A DNA stretch of 41,248 nt from Clostridia bacterium (GCA_009928785.1 SABY01000024.1:1-41248), one strand, 5' to 3'. Shown: positions 16,956 to 26,418, counted from the first letter of the stretch. The notes: generated from the sequence alone by a model not told the origin. Numbers and translations are program-made.

Positions 16956-17420
16956 ATGTCGTGGACGATCATCCTGGTACTGATCCTTGTAGGATTGTTA
17001 TTTCTTATTCTCGAAATTCTGGTGGTGCCCGGCACCACAGTGGTGGGCATAGTAGGCTTCATCCTGATGGCCATTGGCATCTGGCAAACCTATGCTTTTC
17101 ATTCCACCACCACCGGGCATTATGTATTGGCCTCCACGTTGGTGCTTTCGATTGCGGCGGTGGCACTCTCGCTGCGATCAAAGACCTGGGATCGCGCCAT
17201 GCTACACACCGAACTTGATGGGCGCGCCAATATGCGCGATCTGGCCAAAATAAATATCGGCGACGAAGGCATTTCCATTTCACGGCTTGCGCCAATGGGC
17301 AAAGCACTTATCAACGACGAATACTACGAAGTAAGCAGCCCCGGCGAGTTTATCGACGAAGGAAAAGCCATAGTTATCACCAAAATTGAACACAAAAAAA
17401 TATTTGTCAAACTTAAATAA
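16956..17420 (+). CDS. NfeD-like membrane protein
   Basis: A 154-residue membrane protein. Two or three hydrophobic segments fill about residues 2-70, with the [22 protein letters not shown] pattern that is characteristic of NfeD. A C-terminal OB-fold-like domain (about 90-154) ends in [18 protein letters not shown]. It lacks the serine protease domain of long NfeD proteins, so it is the short type. NfeD proteins work with flotillin/stomatin-type partners in membrane organisation, and the flotillin gene starts 8 bases downstream. Confidence 0.9.
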   Translation: MSWTIILVLILVGLLFLILEILVVPGTTVVGIVGFILMAIGIWQTYAFHSTTTGHYVLASTLVLSIAAVALSLRSKTWDRAMLHTELDGRANMRDLAKINIGDEGISISRLAPMGKALINDEYYEVSSPGEFIDEGKAIVITKIEHKKIFVKLK

Positions 17421-17428
17421 ATCACTTC

Positions 17429-18439
17429 ATGGAATCAAATGCATTAATAATTATTGCCATCGGAATTGCCTCCATCTTCGGATTGTGGGTAATACTCTAT
17501 TTTGTGCCGGTAGGCTTGTGGTTTTCGGCGCTGGTGTCGGGAGTCCGTATCTCATTGCTTCAGCTCATCCTCATGCGCTGGCGTAAAATAAAACCGGAGG
17601 TGATCGTCAACAGTCTGATAGCTGCCACCAAAGCCGGATTAAAACTAAACCGCAACGAGCTGGAGGCCCATTATCTGGCAGGAGGCCGGGTGCAATCGGT
17701 AGTTACAGCACTTATCTCTGCCGACAAAGCCAACATGGAGCTTGATTTTAAATCGGCTACCGCCATCGACCTTGCCGGCCGCGACGTGTTTCTTGCTGTG
17801 CAAATGTCGGTGAACCCGAAAGTGATCAATACGCCCCCGGTAGCGGCTGTAGCCAAAGATGGCATTCAGCTTATCGCAAAAGCCCGGGTTACTGTGCGTG
17901 CCAACCTGAAACAGTTGGTGGGAGGCGCCGGCGAAGAAACCATCCTGGCGCGTATTGGCGAAGGTGTGGTGTCGTCGATTGGCTCGGCCGATTCACACAA
18001 AAAAGTACTCGAAAACCCTGATTCCATCTCACGCGTGGTGCTCGAAAAAGGCCTCGACTCCGGGACGGCTTTCGAAATTCTTTCGATAGACATTGCCGAC
18101 ATTGATGTAGGTAAAAACATCGGAGCTGTTTTACAAATGGATCAGGCCAATGCCGATAAAAACATTGCCCAGGCCAAAGCCGAAGAGCGACGTGCCATGG
18201 CCGTAGCTACCGAGCAGGAGATGAAAGCCCGTGCACAGGAAGCCCGCGCTAACGTAATCCAGGCCGAAGCAGAAATTCCTAAGGCTATTGCCGAAGCTTT
18301 CCGCAGCGGAAACCTTGGGATAATGGATTATTACAAATTTGAAAATATAAAAGCCGACACCCGCATGCGTGAATCTATCTCCATGCCACCTGAGCAAGGT
18401 GCACAGCGCAAAGGATCGGCAAAAGGAGATCAGAAATAA
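17429..18439 (+). CDS. floA: Flotillin-like protein FloA
   Basis: A 336-residue member of the FloA/UPF0365 family. One N-terminal hydrophobic hairpin (about residues 4-48) anchors it. A PHB/SPFH domain follows ([21 protein letters not shown], then [22 protein letters not shown]). A long Ala/Glu-rich coiled-coil region, about 230-290, has [19 protein letters not shown]. Such proteins scaffold functional membrane microdomains. The C-terminal 30 residues are charged and variable. It is the last gene of the clpS-nfeD-floA unit and is followed by a strong terminator. Confidence 0.94.
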   Translation: MESNALIIIAIGIASIFGLWVILYFVPVGLWFSALVSGVRISLLQLILMRWRKIKPEVIVNSLIAATKAGLKLNRNELEAHYLAGGRVQSVVTALISADKANMELDFKSATAIDLAGRDVFLAVQMSVNPKVINTPPVAAVAKDGIQLIAKARVTVRANLKQLVGGAGEETILARIGEGVVSSIGSADSHKKVLENPDSISRVVLEKGLDSGTAFEILSIDIADIDVGKNIGAVLQMDQANADKNIAQAKAEERRAMAVATEQEMKARAQEARANVIQAEAEIPKAIAEAFRSGNLGIMDYYKFENIKADTRMRESISMPPEQGAQRKGSAKGDQK

Positions 18440-18475
18440 GAAATTTCTTCGATTGCTTGTTCAAAAATCCTATGC

Positions 18476-18505
18476 AAAAAGCCCGCAAACATTCTGCGGG
18501 CTTTT
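18476..18505 (+). terminator. Rho-independent terminator after floA
   Basis: A GCCCGCA / TGCGGGC stem with a seven-base loop, preceded by AAAAA and followed by TTTTGTTATTTT. It lies about 40 bases after the floA stop. Confidence 0.85.
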
Positions 18506-18613
18506 GTTATTTTAGGTTGTTTGTAAAAAATCAAAAAAATAATACTTACCGGAAATGCTTTGCGTTTGATCACTGATTTTTAAAATTTTAATACCAAAAC
18601 GCCCCAACATACA

Positions 18614-21019
18614 ATGACCGAAGCTGACGAAAAGGAGATTGCTGCGAAGTTTGAAAAGCTGAAACGCTCTTGTATTCAATCTACTACTACTGATTGTTCA
18701 TTGCTCAACAATGCCTTTGCCTATGCCAGCAATTTGTATGGCGACCAGCTTCACGAAAGCGGTGAATTAAAAATTTTGCAAAGTATCAATGTGGCCACCA
18801 TCGTTTCGTCAGAGATAGGCTTGCAGCTTATTTCGGTAATTGCCGCCCTGCTGCATGATGCCATCGAGAGCTTCGACACCGACACGGCAACGTTGGAAAA
18901 CCAGTTTGGACCCGAAGTGACTGCCATCGTTAAAGGTTTCAAAAAAATTTCCTCAATACATTCCGAAAAAGTAAGCCTCCAATCGGAGAATTTCCGAAGC
19001 TTATTTTTGAGTAGTGTTGATGATGTGCGTGTAATTTTTATAAAAATGGCGCACCGGCTCTACGACATGCGCAATTACCACAAGCTGCCGGAGCGATTCA
19101 AAAAATGGTATCTCGACGATGTTCAATACCTCTACATTCCTATTGCCCACAGGCTGGGATTGTATCAGATAAAAGCTGAACTTGAAGACCATGCCTTCCG
19201 TTACACCAATCCGATGGATTACACCATGATAGCGTCGCGCCTGAAGGAGAGCAAACTGGAGCAGGAACGCTATATCGAAAAATTTTCAAAGCCCATCATC
19301 GAGGTACTCAATCAGGAAAATATTCCTTTTGAGATAAAAAGCCGCGCCAAGACCATCACCTCTATAAAAAAGAAAATGGATATTCAGGGTGTGGACATCG
19401 ATCAGGTGTACGATCTTTTTGCTATCCGCCTTATCCTTACAGGCTGCATGTCGCCTGATGACGAACATTTTGTGGCCGGATTTCAGCACGACCTCGAAAT
19501 TTATGGCGACCCACGCCAGATGCGCAAAGCACGCCGCGAGAAAAGTAGCGAGACCTCCCGCGCCGATGAAAGCGAAGATGTGGCTGACGAACAAGTCGCA
19601 GAAAAAGAGGTAAAGCTGGCTGAACTGAAAAATTTTGAGGAGCGACGCAAAAGATATATCGCTTTGATGGACAACGAAAAAACTGCCTGCTGGCGTGTTT
19701 ATTCATTGATAACCAACATTTACACCCCCAATCCAAAGCGACTCCGCGATTGGATTTCGACGCCCAAGACCAGCGGCTACGAATCGTTGCATACCACTGT
19801 GCTCGGCCCTGCCGACAGATATGTGGAGATACAGATACGCACCAGCCGTATGGACGATGAAGCCGAGAGAGGTGTGGCTGCCCACTGGCGTTATAAAGAG
19901 TCGGCTTACGGCAAAAATATCGACGCGTGGATGAGCGACGTGCGCAACGTGCTCGAAAATATGGGTGCCCAACAGCTCGACGATGGCAGTGCTTCCAAAA
20001 TCCATCTTACCTCCGACAAAATTTATGTTTTTACCCCCGACGGCGATTTGCGTGAGCTGCGCATCGGAGCAACCCTACTCGATTTTGCCTTCGACATACA
20101 TACCGACCTGGGTAGCAAATGTACCGGTGGCAAAGTGAATGGCAAAGTAGTACCCATCCGGCACGAGCTTCAAAATGGCGACAGAGTAGAGATAATCACT
20201 GCCAAGCGTCAAAAACCCAACATCGACTGGCTGAAATATGTGGTAACTTCCAAAGCCAAAGCCCGTATCAGCAGGGCGCTGCGCGAAGATAAATTCAAGG
20301 AGGCGGAGCATGGAAAGGAAACGCTGATGCGCAAATTCAAAAACTGGAAGATTGAATTTAGCGATCAAAACATCAATAAAATTACCAAGCATTACGGTTT
20401 TAAGAAGCCCATCGACCTTTATTTTCAAATCGCCACCGGAAAAGTTGATCTGCTCGATGTGAAGCAGCTCTTTACGGAACCACAGGAGGCAGGTGGCAAA
20501 AATCAGACGGGCACCGAAACTTTTGAGCTTACCGAGGAACTTATAGAGTCGCAATCAGAAAAAGACCAGGGTTATATTCTCATCGAAGCTGGCGTTACCA
20601 ACCTCAACTACTCGCTGGCCAAATGCTGCAATCCCATAGCCGGCGACCGGATTTTTGGTTTTGTTACGGTAAATCATGGTATCAAAATCCATCGCTACGA
20701 CTGCCCCAACGCTCCACAAATGCACCATCGATATCCTTATCGTATCATCAAGTCGCGATGGAAAGAAAGTATGAGCCGGCACTTTTTCGTTTCCAACCTC
20801 CGCATTCTGGGTCTCGACCGCATGGGGCTGCTCAACGACATCACCAAAGTTATCACCAACGATTTAAAAGTAAACCTCAAAGGGATGAGCTTCAAAACCG
20901 AAGGCAACAATTTTGAGGGAAACGTAAAGGTACAGGTACGCGATGTGGAGCATCTGGCTTTTCTCAAGCTCAAGCTCCTCAAGGTAAAAGGTGTGACCCG
21001 CGTGGTAAGATTCGAATAG
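18614..21019 (+). CDS. RelA/SpoT-family (p)ppGpp synthetase with degenerate hydrolase site
   Basis: An 801-residue long RSH protein with HD, synthetase, TGS and ACT domains. In the HD domain H81-D82 remain, but the usual HDxxED reads HDAIES (E85, S86), the expected DRLHNMR motif reads HRLYDMR (147-153), and the early HPxxVA histidine is absent, so hydrolase activity is doubtful. The synthetase residues look intact: VYDLFAIR (265-272), GYESLHTT (388-395), EIQIRT (405-410) and AAHWRYK. A highly charged insertion of about 75 residues (roughly 277-356) splits the synthetase domain between its first strand and the ACWRVY segment. TGS begins near IYVFTPDG and the C-terminal ACT domain ends in GVTRVVRFE. 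It stands alone on the plus strand. Confidence 0.9.
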   Translation: MTEADEKEIAAKFEKLKRSCIQSTTTDCSLLNNAFAYASNLYGDQLHESGELKILQSINVATIVSSEIGLQLISVIAALLHDAIESFDTDTATLENQFGPEVTAIVKGFKKISSIHSEKVSLQSENFRSLFLSSVDDVRVIFIKMAHRLYDMRNYHKLPERFKKWYLDDVQYLYIPIAHRLGLYQIKAELEDHAFRYTNPMDYTMIASRLKESKLEQERYIEKFSKPIIEVLNQENIPFEIKSRAKTITSIKKKMDIQGVDIDQVYDLFAIRLILTGCMSPDDEHFVAGFQHDLEIYGDPRQMRKARREKSSETSRADESEDVADEQVAEKEVKLAELKNFEERRKRYIALMDNEKTACWRVYSLITNIYTPNPKRLRDWISTPKTSGYESLHTTVLGPADRYVEIQIRTSRMDDEAERGVAAHWRYKESAYGKNIDAWMSDVRNVLENMGAQQLDDGSASKIHLTSDKIYVFTPDGDLRELRIGATLLDFAFDIHTDLGSKCTGGKVNGKVVPIRHELQNGDRVEIITAKRQKPNIDWLKYVVTSKAKARISRALREDKFKEAEHGKETLMRKFKNWKIEFSDQNINKITKHYGFKKPIDLYFQIATGKVDLLDVKQLFTEPQEAGGKNQTGTETFELTEELIESQSEKDQGYILIEAGVTNLNYSLAKCCNPIAGDRIFGFVTVNHGIKIHRYDCPNAPQMHHRYPYRIIKSRWKESMSRHFFVSNLRILGLDRMGLLNDITKVITNDLKVNLKGMSFKTEGNNFEGNVKVQVRDVEHLAFLKLKLLKVKGVTRVVRFE

Positions 21020-21131
21020 AGAGTCATCTTGTTCGGATTAAAAACAAAGATTTTCCTTTCGCTGACGCATGTGCGACAGAGAAATCTCTATAGGTAGGCT
21101 TTATAGACTGATTGTTTCTAACGGACAGGCT

Positions 21132-22367
21132 CTATATAATCTTGATTTTTTCCCAGTTCAAAATTTTGTAAAAATCATACTCTTCGGGATTTTCAAGGAT
21201 TTCGGCGGCAGCGGCGTAGTCTTCGTCGGTGATGTATTGGTGATTGAAACTGTAAACCATCTGTGATTTCTGTGAGTTGATATTTACCAGTCGCGGGCGT
21301 ACTTTACCGTTTTCATCTTCCACATCTTTGAGATAAAGCGGCGCGATGTCGCCCTTAGGATCGGCAGTAACCATGCAGCCGGAAACGCCCTGGTCGAAGA
21401 GTTTTTTTACACCCATTCCAAGCAGCGCGCAGTAAACCAGATCGAAACCAACGGGCGGCACACACCGAAGCTCGTAGCCTAATTCCACCGGACGGCTTTT
21501 TATCTTTAGACCGAGGCGTTTCAGTTCGCGTTGGGTAAGTATGTTAAAGATGTGGGCTTTGCTCACGTTGCCCAATTCGGGGTGGCCATGCTCGTCGTAG
21601 GTAAAATTGATGCCGGTACTCTCGATTTCGGCATCCGACATAAAATGGAAAACTCCTTCGCTGATCATCACCGCGCCATAAGAGATGCCCAAAATTTTGC
21701 GCTTTACCATTGCCGAGATAATCAGTTTGACGATTTTACGAATGGTTAGGTCTGTTTTGTTGAACATCTCCGGGATAATGATCATGGGGTAGTGGCAGGC
21801 TGCGCCTATGCCAAATGCCAGATGCCCGGCCTCGCGTCCCATGGCAGCGACGATAAACCAATTGCCGCTGGTCCGCGCATCTTCGTAAACTGTTTGTGCT
21901 ATGCGTACGCCTTCCTGCTTGGCCGATTCGTAGCCAAAAGTTGGCGAGCCTTCGGGCAGCGGCAGGTCGTTGTCGATGGTTTTGGGCACATGAATGTTTT
22001 GGATTTTGATATTGTTGGCCGCCAGAAATTTGGAGATGCGGTTGGCGGTGGAGGCGGTATCGTCGCCACCAATGGTTACCAACAATTTTATATTGTTTTT
22101 GGCGAAAAAGTCGGTTCGAAACTCGCTGTCCTTAGGTTTGTGCCGGTTCATTTGCAATGCCGAACCACCCATTTTATGAATTTTGTCGGCCTGCTCAAAG
22201 TCGATGTCTTCCATTTTGGGATTGTCGGCGAAGAGGCTTTTGTATCCGTCGTGTAGCCCGATGACACGGTACCCGCTTTGCAGAAATACCTTAGCGATGG
22301 TGCTGATGACCGTGTTGATGCCAGGTGCCGGGCCGCCGCCGGCGAGAATTGCTATTGCGTCTTTCAT
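21132..22367 (-). CDS. pfp: PPi-dependent 6-phosphofructokinase
   Basis: A 411-residue PfkA-family enzyme that phosphorylates fructose 6-phosphate. The phosphodonor motif reads GGDD (residues 100-103) rather than GGDG, and the catalytic segment reads PKTIDND (128-134) rather than PGTIDND. Both changes are the established marks of the PPi-using class, in which the reaction is reversible. The N-terminal GGGPAPGINTV and the later MGREAGHLA are also typical. It lies downstream of the Fe-S oxidoreductase gene in the same direction, separated by a 7-mer repeat array that occupies almost the whole gap, so its promoter is either inside or beyond the array. Confidence 0.92.
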   Translation of the reverse strand: MKDAIAILAGGGPAPGINTVISTIAKVFLQSGYRVIGLHDGYKSLFADNPKMEDIDFEQADKIHKMGGSALQMNRHKPKDSEFRTDFFAKNNIKLLVTIGGDDTASTANRISKFLAANNIKIQNIHVPKTIDNDLPLPEGSPTFGYESAKQEGVRIAQTVYEDARTSGNWFIVAAMGREAGHLAFGIGAACHYPMIIIPEMFNKTDLTIRKIVKLIISAMVKRKILGISYGAVMISEGVFHFMSDAEIESTGINFTYDEHGHPELGNVSKAHIFNILTQRELKRLGLKIKSRPVELGYELRCVPPVGFDLVYCALLGMGVKKLFDQGVSGCMVTADPKGDIAPLYLKDVEDENGKVRPRLVNINSQKSQMVYSFNHQYITDEDYAAAAEILENPEEYDFYKILNWEKIKII

Positions 22368-22394
22368 TGTTCGTTTTATTGTTTTTTAATATTT

Positions 22395-22646
22395 TAAATC
22401 GTTAATCGTCAATCGTTAATCGTCAATCGTCAATCGTTAATCGTCAATCGTTAATCGTCAATCGTTAATCGTAAATCGTCAATCGTAAATCCGAAATCGT
22501 TAATCGTTAATCGTCCATCGTTAATAGTCCATCGTTAATCGTAAATCGTTAATCGTCAATCGTAAATCCGAAATCGTAAATCGTTAATCGATAATCGTCC
22601 ATCGTTAATCCGAAATCTTAAATCCGAAATCGTAAATCGTAACTCG
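22395..22646. repeat. Tandem array of about 36 copies of a 7-base unit
   Basis: The unit is AATCGT plus one variable base (TAATCGT, CAATCGT, AAATCGT), with variants such as AAATCCG and CCATCGT. The copies keep strict 7-base register over about 250 bases. The array ends at the stop codon of the Fe-S oxidoreductase gene and 27 bases from the pfp start, filling the gap between two co-directional genes. There are no spacers, so it is not a CRISPR. Copy number may be affected by assembly. Confidence 0.9.
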
Positions 22647-24728
22647 TTACAATCCCAGGCTTTGGCTCACCAGTTCGGCGATGTCGAGGTTTTGCATAGT
22701 TTCTTCTTTGTTTTTATATTTGATGCCATCGGTCATCATCACCATACAGAACGGGCAGGCGGTGACTACAATGTCGGCCTGTATTTCGATGGCGTCTTCG
22801 ATGCGCTCGATGAAAACTTCCTTGTTGCCCTTTTCGGCTTCTTTAAACATCTGTCCGCCACCAGCACCACAACAAAGCGCAAAGCTCCTGTTGCGCTGCA
22901 TTTCGGCAGGAGTTCCGGCTACCGATTCAATCACGCGGCGCGGCGCTTCGTATTCGCCATTGCCACGACCGAGGTAGCAAGGATCGTGGAAAGTAATTTT
23001 GCGACTGGCAAATTTGTCGCTGCCGGGTTTCAGGGTTCCTTCAGAAATCAACTTTTGCAGAAACTGCGAATGATGCCACACCTGGTAGTTGCCACCAAAG
23101 TCGGGATATTCGTTTTTGAAAGTGTTATAATCGTGGGGGCAGCAGGTGATAATCTTTTCTACTTCGTACATCTTAAAGGTTTCGATGATCTGAAATGTCT
23201 GCATTTGGTAAAGCATCTCGTTGCCGGCGCGGCGTGCGGAGTCGGCTGTATCGGTTTCTTCTTCGCCCAGCAGCCCATAGTCGATGCCCAGATGGTTGAG
23301 GATTTTTACAAACTCACGGCTCACTTTTTTATACCTATCGTCAAAAGCGCCCGATGAGCCAATCCACACAAGATATTCGGGCTTGCGACCGCTGGCTTGC
23401 AGCTCTGCCATCACAGGCACTTCCAGATCGACTTCCGTTGCCCACTTTAGTCGGTCTTCGGGCGGAAACTGCCACGGAGCGCCGTTATTTTCGATATTGG
23501 TAAACATGCTGTTGAGTTCGCCCGGAGCTGCCGATTCTTCCATAAATAAGTAGCGACGCATATCCACAATGAGTGTGGGATGATTGATATTGATGGGACA
23601 TTCTTGTGCGCAGGCATTGCAGGTAGTACACGCCCATAGTTCTTCTTCTGTTATGTAATCGCGTATCAGCGCGCGTCCGTCGTCGTAGTCTTTGCCTTGC
23701 TGTACCAGCAACGGGCCTATTTCTTTCATGCGGGCACGTGTGTCCATGATGATCTTGCGCGGCGAGAGCAGCTTGCCGGTTATGTTGGCCGGACATACGG
23801 ACGTGCAGCGTCCGCACTCGGTGCACGAGAGTGAGTCGAGGTAGTTTTTCCAGGTAATATCCTGTATGTCTTTTACGCCAAAGCGTTCTATTTCTTCTTC
23901 GGTGTCGGCGGTGGGAGCAGCAGCTTGTGGATCGAGCATGAGTTTTATTTCGCGCGTTACGCTCTCCATGTTGTCGAGTTTGCCAAGTGGCTGCAAGCGG
24001 CTAAGGAAAACGTTGGGCACCGACATAAAAACATGGAAATGCTTGGAATAGGGCAGTGCGTTGGCAAAGACAAAAATGGTGACGATGTGTGCCCACCAAT
24101 AAAAATGAAACCAGAAATTAGCGGAAGCAAAATTTACATGATGAACGTCCACAAACCAGCCCATCAGCAATCGGCTTACAGGATACACGCCCTCGGCATT
24201 GTTGGGATGAAGCACCAGGTAATAGGTGTTCATGCCCAGCAGCGATACCATCAGAAACAGGATGGCGAGCAGCGCCAGGTTGGCGTCGATCTTTGAGATT
24301 TTTTTCATCTCAATACCTTTAAACCTGTGGATGTGCATCGCCAGGCGGCGCACCAGGAAGGCAATGATGGAAACGCCTACCAGCAGCCCAAAAATGTCGC
24401 CGCTTGCCATCATAAAATCGTAAAACCATCCCAGAAAAGCCAACGATTTATCCACTCCAAACAGCCCGTCGATCACCATTTCGATGGAACCAAAGGCTAC
24501 AATCATAAAGCCCCAGAAGACCAGGGCGTGCGCCAATCCTACCAGCGGAAAACGAAAAATTTTGGTTTGTCCGATGGCTACCTTTAGCATGATGCCGATT
24601 CGCTTAGGGATGTCGCCGATAGGGAAGGGGCGCGTGAGCCGGAAGTAAGCTGCGATTTTGGAGGCGGTGTAGCCAAAAATGCCAATGGTGAGCAGAAAAA
24701 CGATGGTAAAGATGACCTGGTGTGTCAT
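22647..24728 (-). CDS. Membrane-bound HdrDE-like iron-sulfur oxidoreductase
   Basis: A 693-residue fusion. The N-terminal third (to about residue 242) has five probable membrane helices with histidines suited to heme b (GLAHALVF, WWAHIVTI), like the nitrate-reductase gamma / HdrE family. A cytoplasmic part has two 4Fe-4S clusters (C302, C305, C308, C312 and C367, C370, C373, C377). Two cysteine-rich CCG domains follow, with ITCCPHDYNTFKNEYP, then HDPCYLGRGNGEYEAPR and FALCCGAGGGQMF, and ACPFCM near the end. CCG domains in heterodisulfide reductase D bind an unusual 4Fe-4S centre for disulfide chemistry. The electron partner is unknown; a menaquinone or ETF link is possible. Different repeat arrays lie on both sides. 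Confidence 0.88.
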   Translation of the reverse strand: MTHQVIFTIVFLLTIGIFGYTASKIAAYFRLTRPFPIGDIPKRIGIMLKVAIGQTKIFRFPLVGLAHALVFWGFMIVAFGSIEMVIDGLFGVDKSLAFLGWFYDFMMASGDIFGLLVGVSIIAFLVRRLAMHIHRFKGIEMKKISKIDANLALLAILFLMVSLLGMNTYYLVLHPNNAEGVYPVSRLLMGWFVDVHHVNFASANFWFHFYWWAHIVTIFVFANALPYSKHFHVFMSVPNVFLSRLQPLGKLDNMESVTREIKLMLDPQAAAPTADTEEEIERFGVKDIQDITWKNYLDSLSCTECGRCTSVCPANITGKLLSPRKIIMDTRARMKEIGPLLVQQGKDYDDGRALIRDYITEEELWACTTCNACAQECPININHPTLIVDMRRYLFMEESAAPGELNSMFTNIENNGAPWQFPPEDRLKWATEVDLEVPVMAELQASGRKPEYLVWIGSSGAFDDRYKKVSREFVKILNHLGIDYGLLGEEETDTADSARRAGNEMLYQMQTFQIIETFKMYEVEKIITCCPHDYNTFKNEYPDFGGNYQVWHHSQFLQKLISEGTLKPGSDKFASRKITFHDPCYLGRGNGEYEAPRRVIESVAGTPAEMQRNRSFALCCGAGGGQMFKEAEKGNKEVFIERIEDAIEIQADIVVTACPFCMVMMTDGIKYKNKEETMQNLDIAELVSQSLGL

Positions 24729-24876
24729 GATTTTGATGATTAGTTACAATACTTTTTTAAAGGCTACAATATTAAGTATTTACAGCATATCATCGCCAGC
24801 AAAATGTAGGGCGGGTTTTTATCATTTTCATAATAAAGGGCTTACATTTTTAATTTAAAAGCAGTGTAAATTGTGA

Positions 24877-25223
24877 TTGATGGTAATTTGTTGTAATTGG
24901 TGGTAATTGATGGTAATTTGTTGTAATTGATGGTAATTTGTTGTAATTGGTAGTAATTGATGGTAATTGGTAGTAATTGGTAGTAATTGGTAGTAATTGG
25001 TGGTAATTGGTGGTAATTGGTTGTAATTGGTGGTAAATGGTAAATTGATGGTAATTTGTTGTAATTGGTGGTAATTTGTTGTAATTGGTGGTAATTGGTT
25101 GTAATTGGTGGTAATTTGTTGTAATTTGTTGTAATTGGTGGTAATTGGTTGGAATTGATGGTAATTGGTTGGAATTGATGGTAATTTGTTGTAATTGGTA
25201 GTAATTGATGGTAGTAATTTGGC
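24877..25223. repeat. Tandem array of about 36 copies of a 10-base unit
   Basis: The unit is TTGRTGGTAA, with common variants TTTGTTGTAA, TTGGTAGTAA and TTGGTTGTAA. Register is 10 bases almost throughout, with one slip near 25035. AATT recurs every 10 bases, close to one helical turn. The array lies upstream of the Fe-S oxidoreductase gene (about 150 bases from its ATG) and about 50 bases beyond the stop of the DUF4249-like gene. There are no spacers and no sign of coding use. Confidence 0.9.
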
Positions 25224-25276
25224 GGATTTACAACTTCAGTATCAATGGTGTTTTCTTTATAAAATCCATTTTCTTA

Positions 25277-26269
25277 TCAAAGATTCGGATTCTTAACGAA
25301 GCCAAGGCCAAGTAACAGTATCTCATCTTCGGAAAGTGGACTAAGGCGTCGTTCTTTGCTAATGTTAAGCCGGCTCGATAGTATGCCAAAACCGTTGTTG
25401 ATGTTGGTATATTCAGGTTTGTCCTGCACCAGGCTGTTCGATGGGCCGTTAACGCGCATGTAGGTGTCGTATTCTATTCCGGCTGCTGCCACCATAAAAT
25501 CTACTGTGCCACATATCCGCTTGCCGCTATAGTCGCGGGGTTTGATGGTGTTGTTGATAAAAGCGTAAAACCCGTCGTTGTTTACTTCGATTGATTGTGA
25601 TCCGGTTCCTGATAAATCTTCCGCAAACTGAACAGGCAATAACCAATCGATGTATTTAGCAATAGTATCGGTGGTGCCAGCAGGAAGTTCAGCATAATGA
25701 AACCGGATGGAAGGTTGATAGCGTTTACCGTTTTTAGCGTTGTTCCAGGCAAGCTTTGTGGTAAAGCCGGGAGCAAAATACTGCTTGCCGCCCCCAGGGG
25801 GGTTAGTGATAGCGAAGTCGCTGATGAGTTTCGTTTGCCCAGTAATCTCACGGCCATTGGTGGTGTTGCGGATCATCAGCGAATAGCTTAGAGCCGGGTC
25901 GAGTTGGGTAGTAGCTTTGTACACCAGCATGTAGGGATTGTAAAAAGTGCCCGTATCTTTATTGTTAATAGTAATGGTGTCGAAATTGATTTCCTGCACC
26001 ACCTGGTTGCTGTTCAAATTGATGCCTTGTAGTTTAACCTCCAGCACTCCACCATAGCTCGACGAATCTGCAATCTTTGCAATTTCGAGCGCGTTGCCAC
26101 CCAAAAAAGCTTTGTTGATGCGCAGGTAATGTACGTCGTCCTGCTGGTTGAGCAGCCCATAAACGATGGTGATTTCTTCCCAGTCGGCATTGATGTCAAC
26201 ATCAGTTTCGCACGAGGTAAAGGCGATAGACAAAGGGATAAGGAGCAGCAAGAGTAGTTTTTTCAGCAT
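25277..26269 (-). CDS. DUF4249-like lipoprotein
   Basis: A 330-residue lipoprotein. The signal peptide MLKKLLLLLLIPLSIAFTSC places the lipid-bearing cysteine at residue 20. The open frame extends five codons to a TTG, but the ATG at 26269 gives the standard signal. The mature part begins ETDVDINADWEEITIVYGLL, followed by HYLRINKAFLGG, a pattern I associate with the DUF4249 family of Bacteroidota outer-membrane lipoproteins, whose function is unknown. Such genes often accompany TonB-dependent receptors, but none is adjacent here. It is divergent from panB, and downstream lies only the 10-mer array. The family call is moderate; the lipoprotein call is firm. Confidence 0.7.
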   Translation of the reverse strand: MLKKLLLLLLIPLSIAFTSCETDVDINADWEEITIVYGLLNQQDDVHYLRINKAFLGGNALEIAKIADSSSYGGVLEVKLQGINLNSNQVVQEINFDTITINNKDTGTFYNPYMLVYKATTQLDPALSYSLMIRNTTNGREITGQTKLISDFAITNPPGGGKQYFAPGFTTKLAWNNAKNGKRYQPSIRFHYAELPAGTTDTIAKYIDWLLPVQFAEDLSGTGSQSIEVNNDGFYAFINNTIKPRDYSGKRICGTVDFMVAAAGIEYDTYMRVNGPSNSLVQDKPEYTNINNGFGILSSRLNISKERRLSPLSEDEILLLGLGFVKNPNL

Positions 26270-26322
26270 AATGTAGCAGTTCAATTACAGTAGTAATCAG
26301 GTGTTGTTATCAGGAACTTTGT

Positions 26323-26330
26323 AGTTTTGC
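26323..26330 (+). promoter_or_regulatory. Candidate promoter -7 element for panB
   Basis: TAGTTTTG is an exact TAnnTTTG match, 88 bases upstream of the panB ATG. A TTG at 26305 is a possible, somewhat close, -33 element. Confidence 0.45.
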
Positions 26331-26418
26331 AAATTAACAAAAAGCCTAACGGCACTGTTTATGATTTATTATTGCGCGCAAGCGTTGCGAACCATAACAG
26401 CAAAAAAACACGAAAGAA

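Noticed and set aside
22395..25223. CRISPR array
   Set aside because: Both arrays are continuous short units with no unique spacers, and no cas genes are present.
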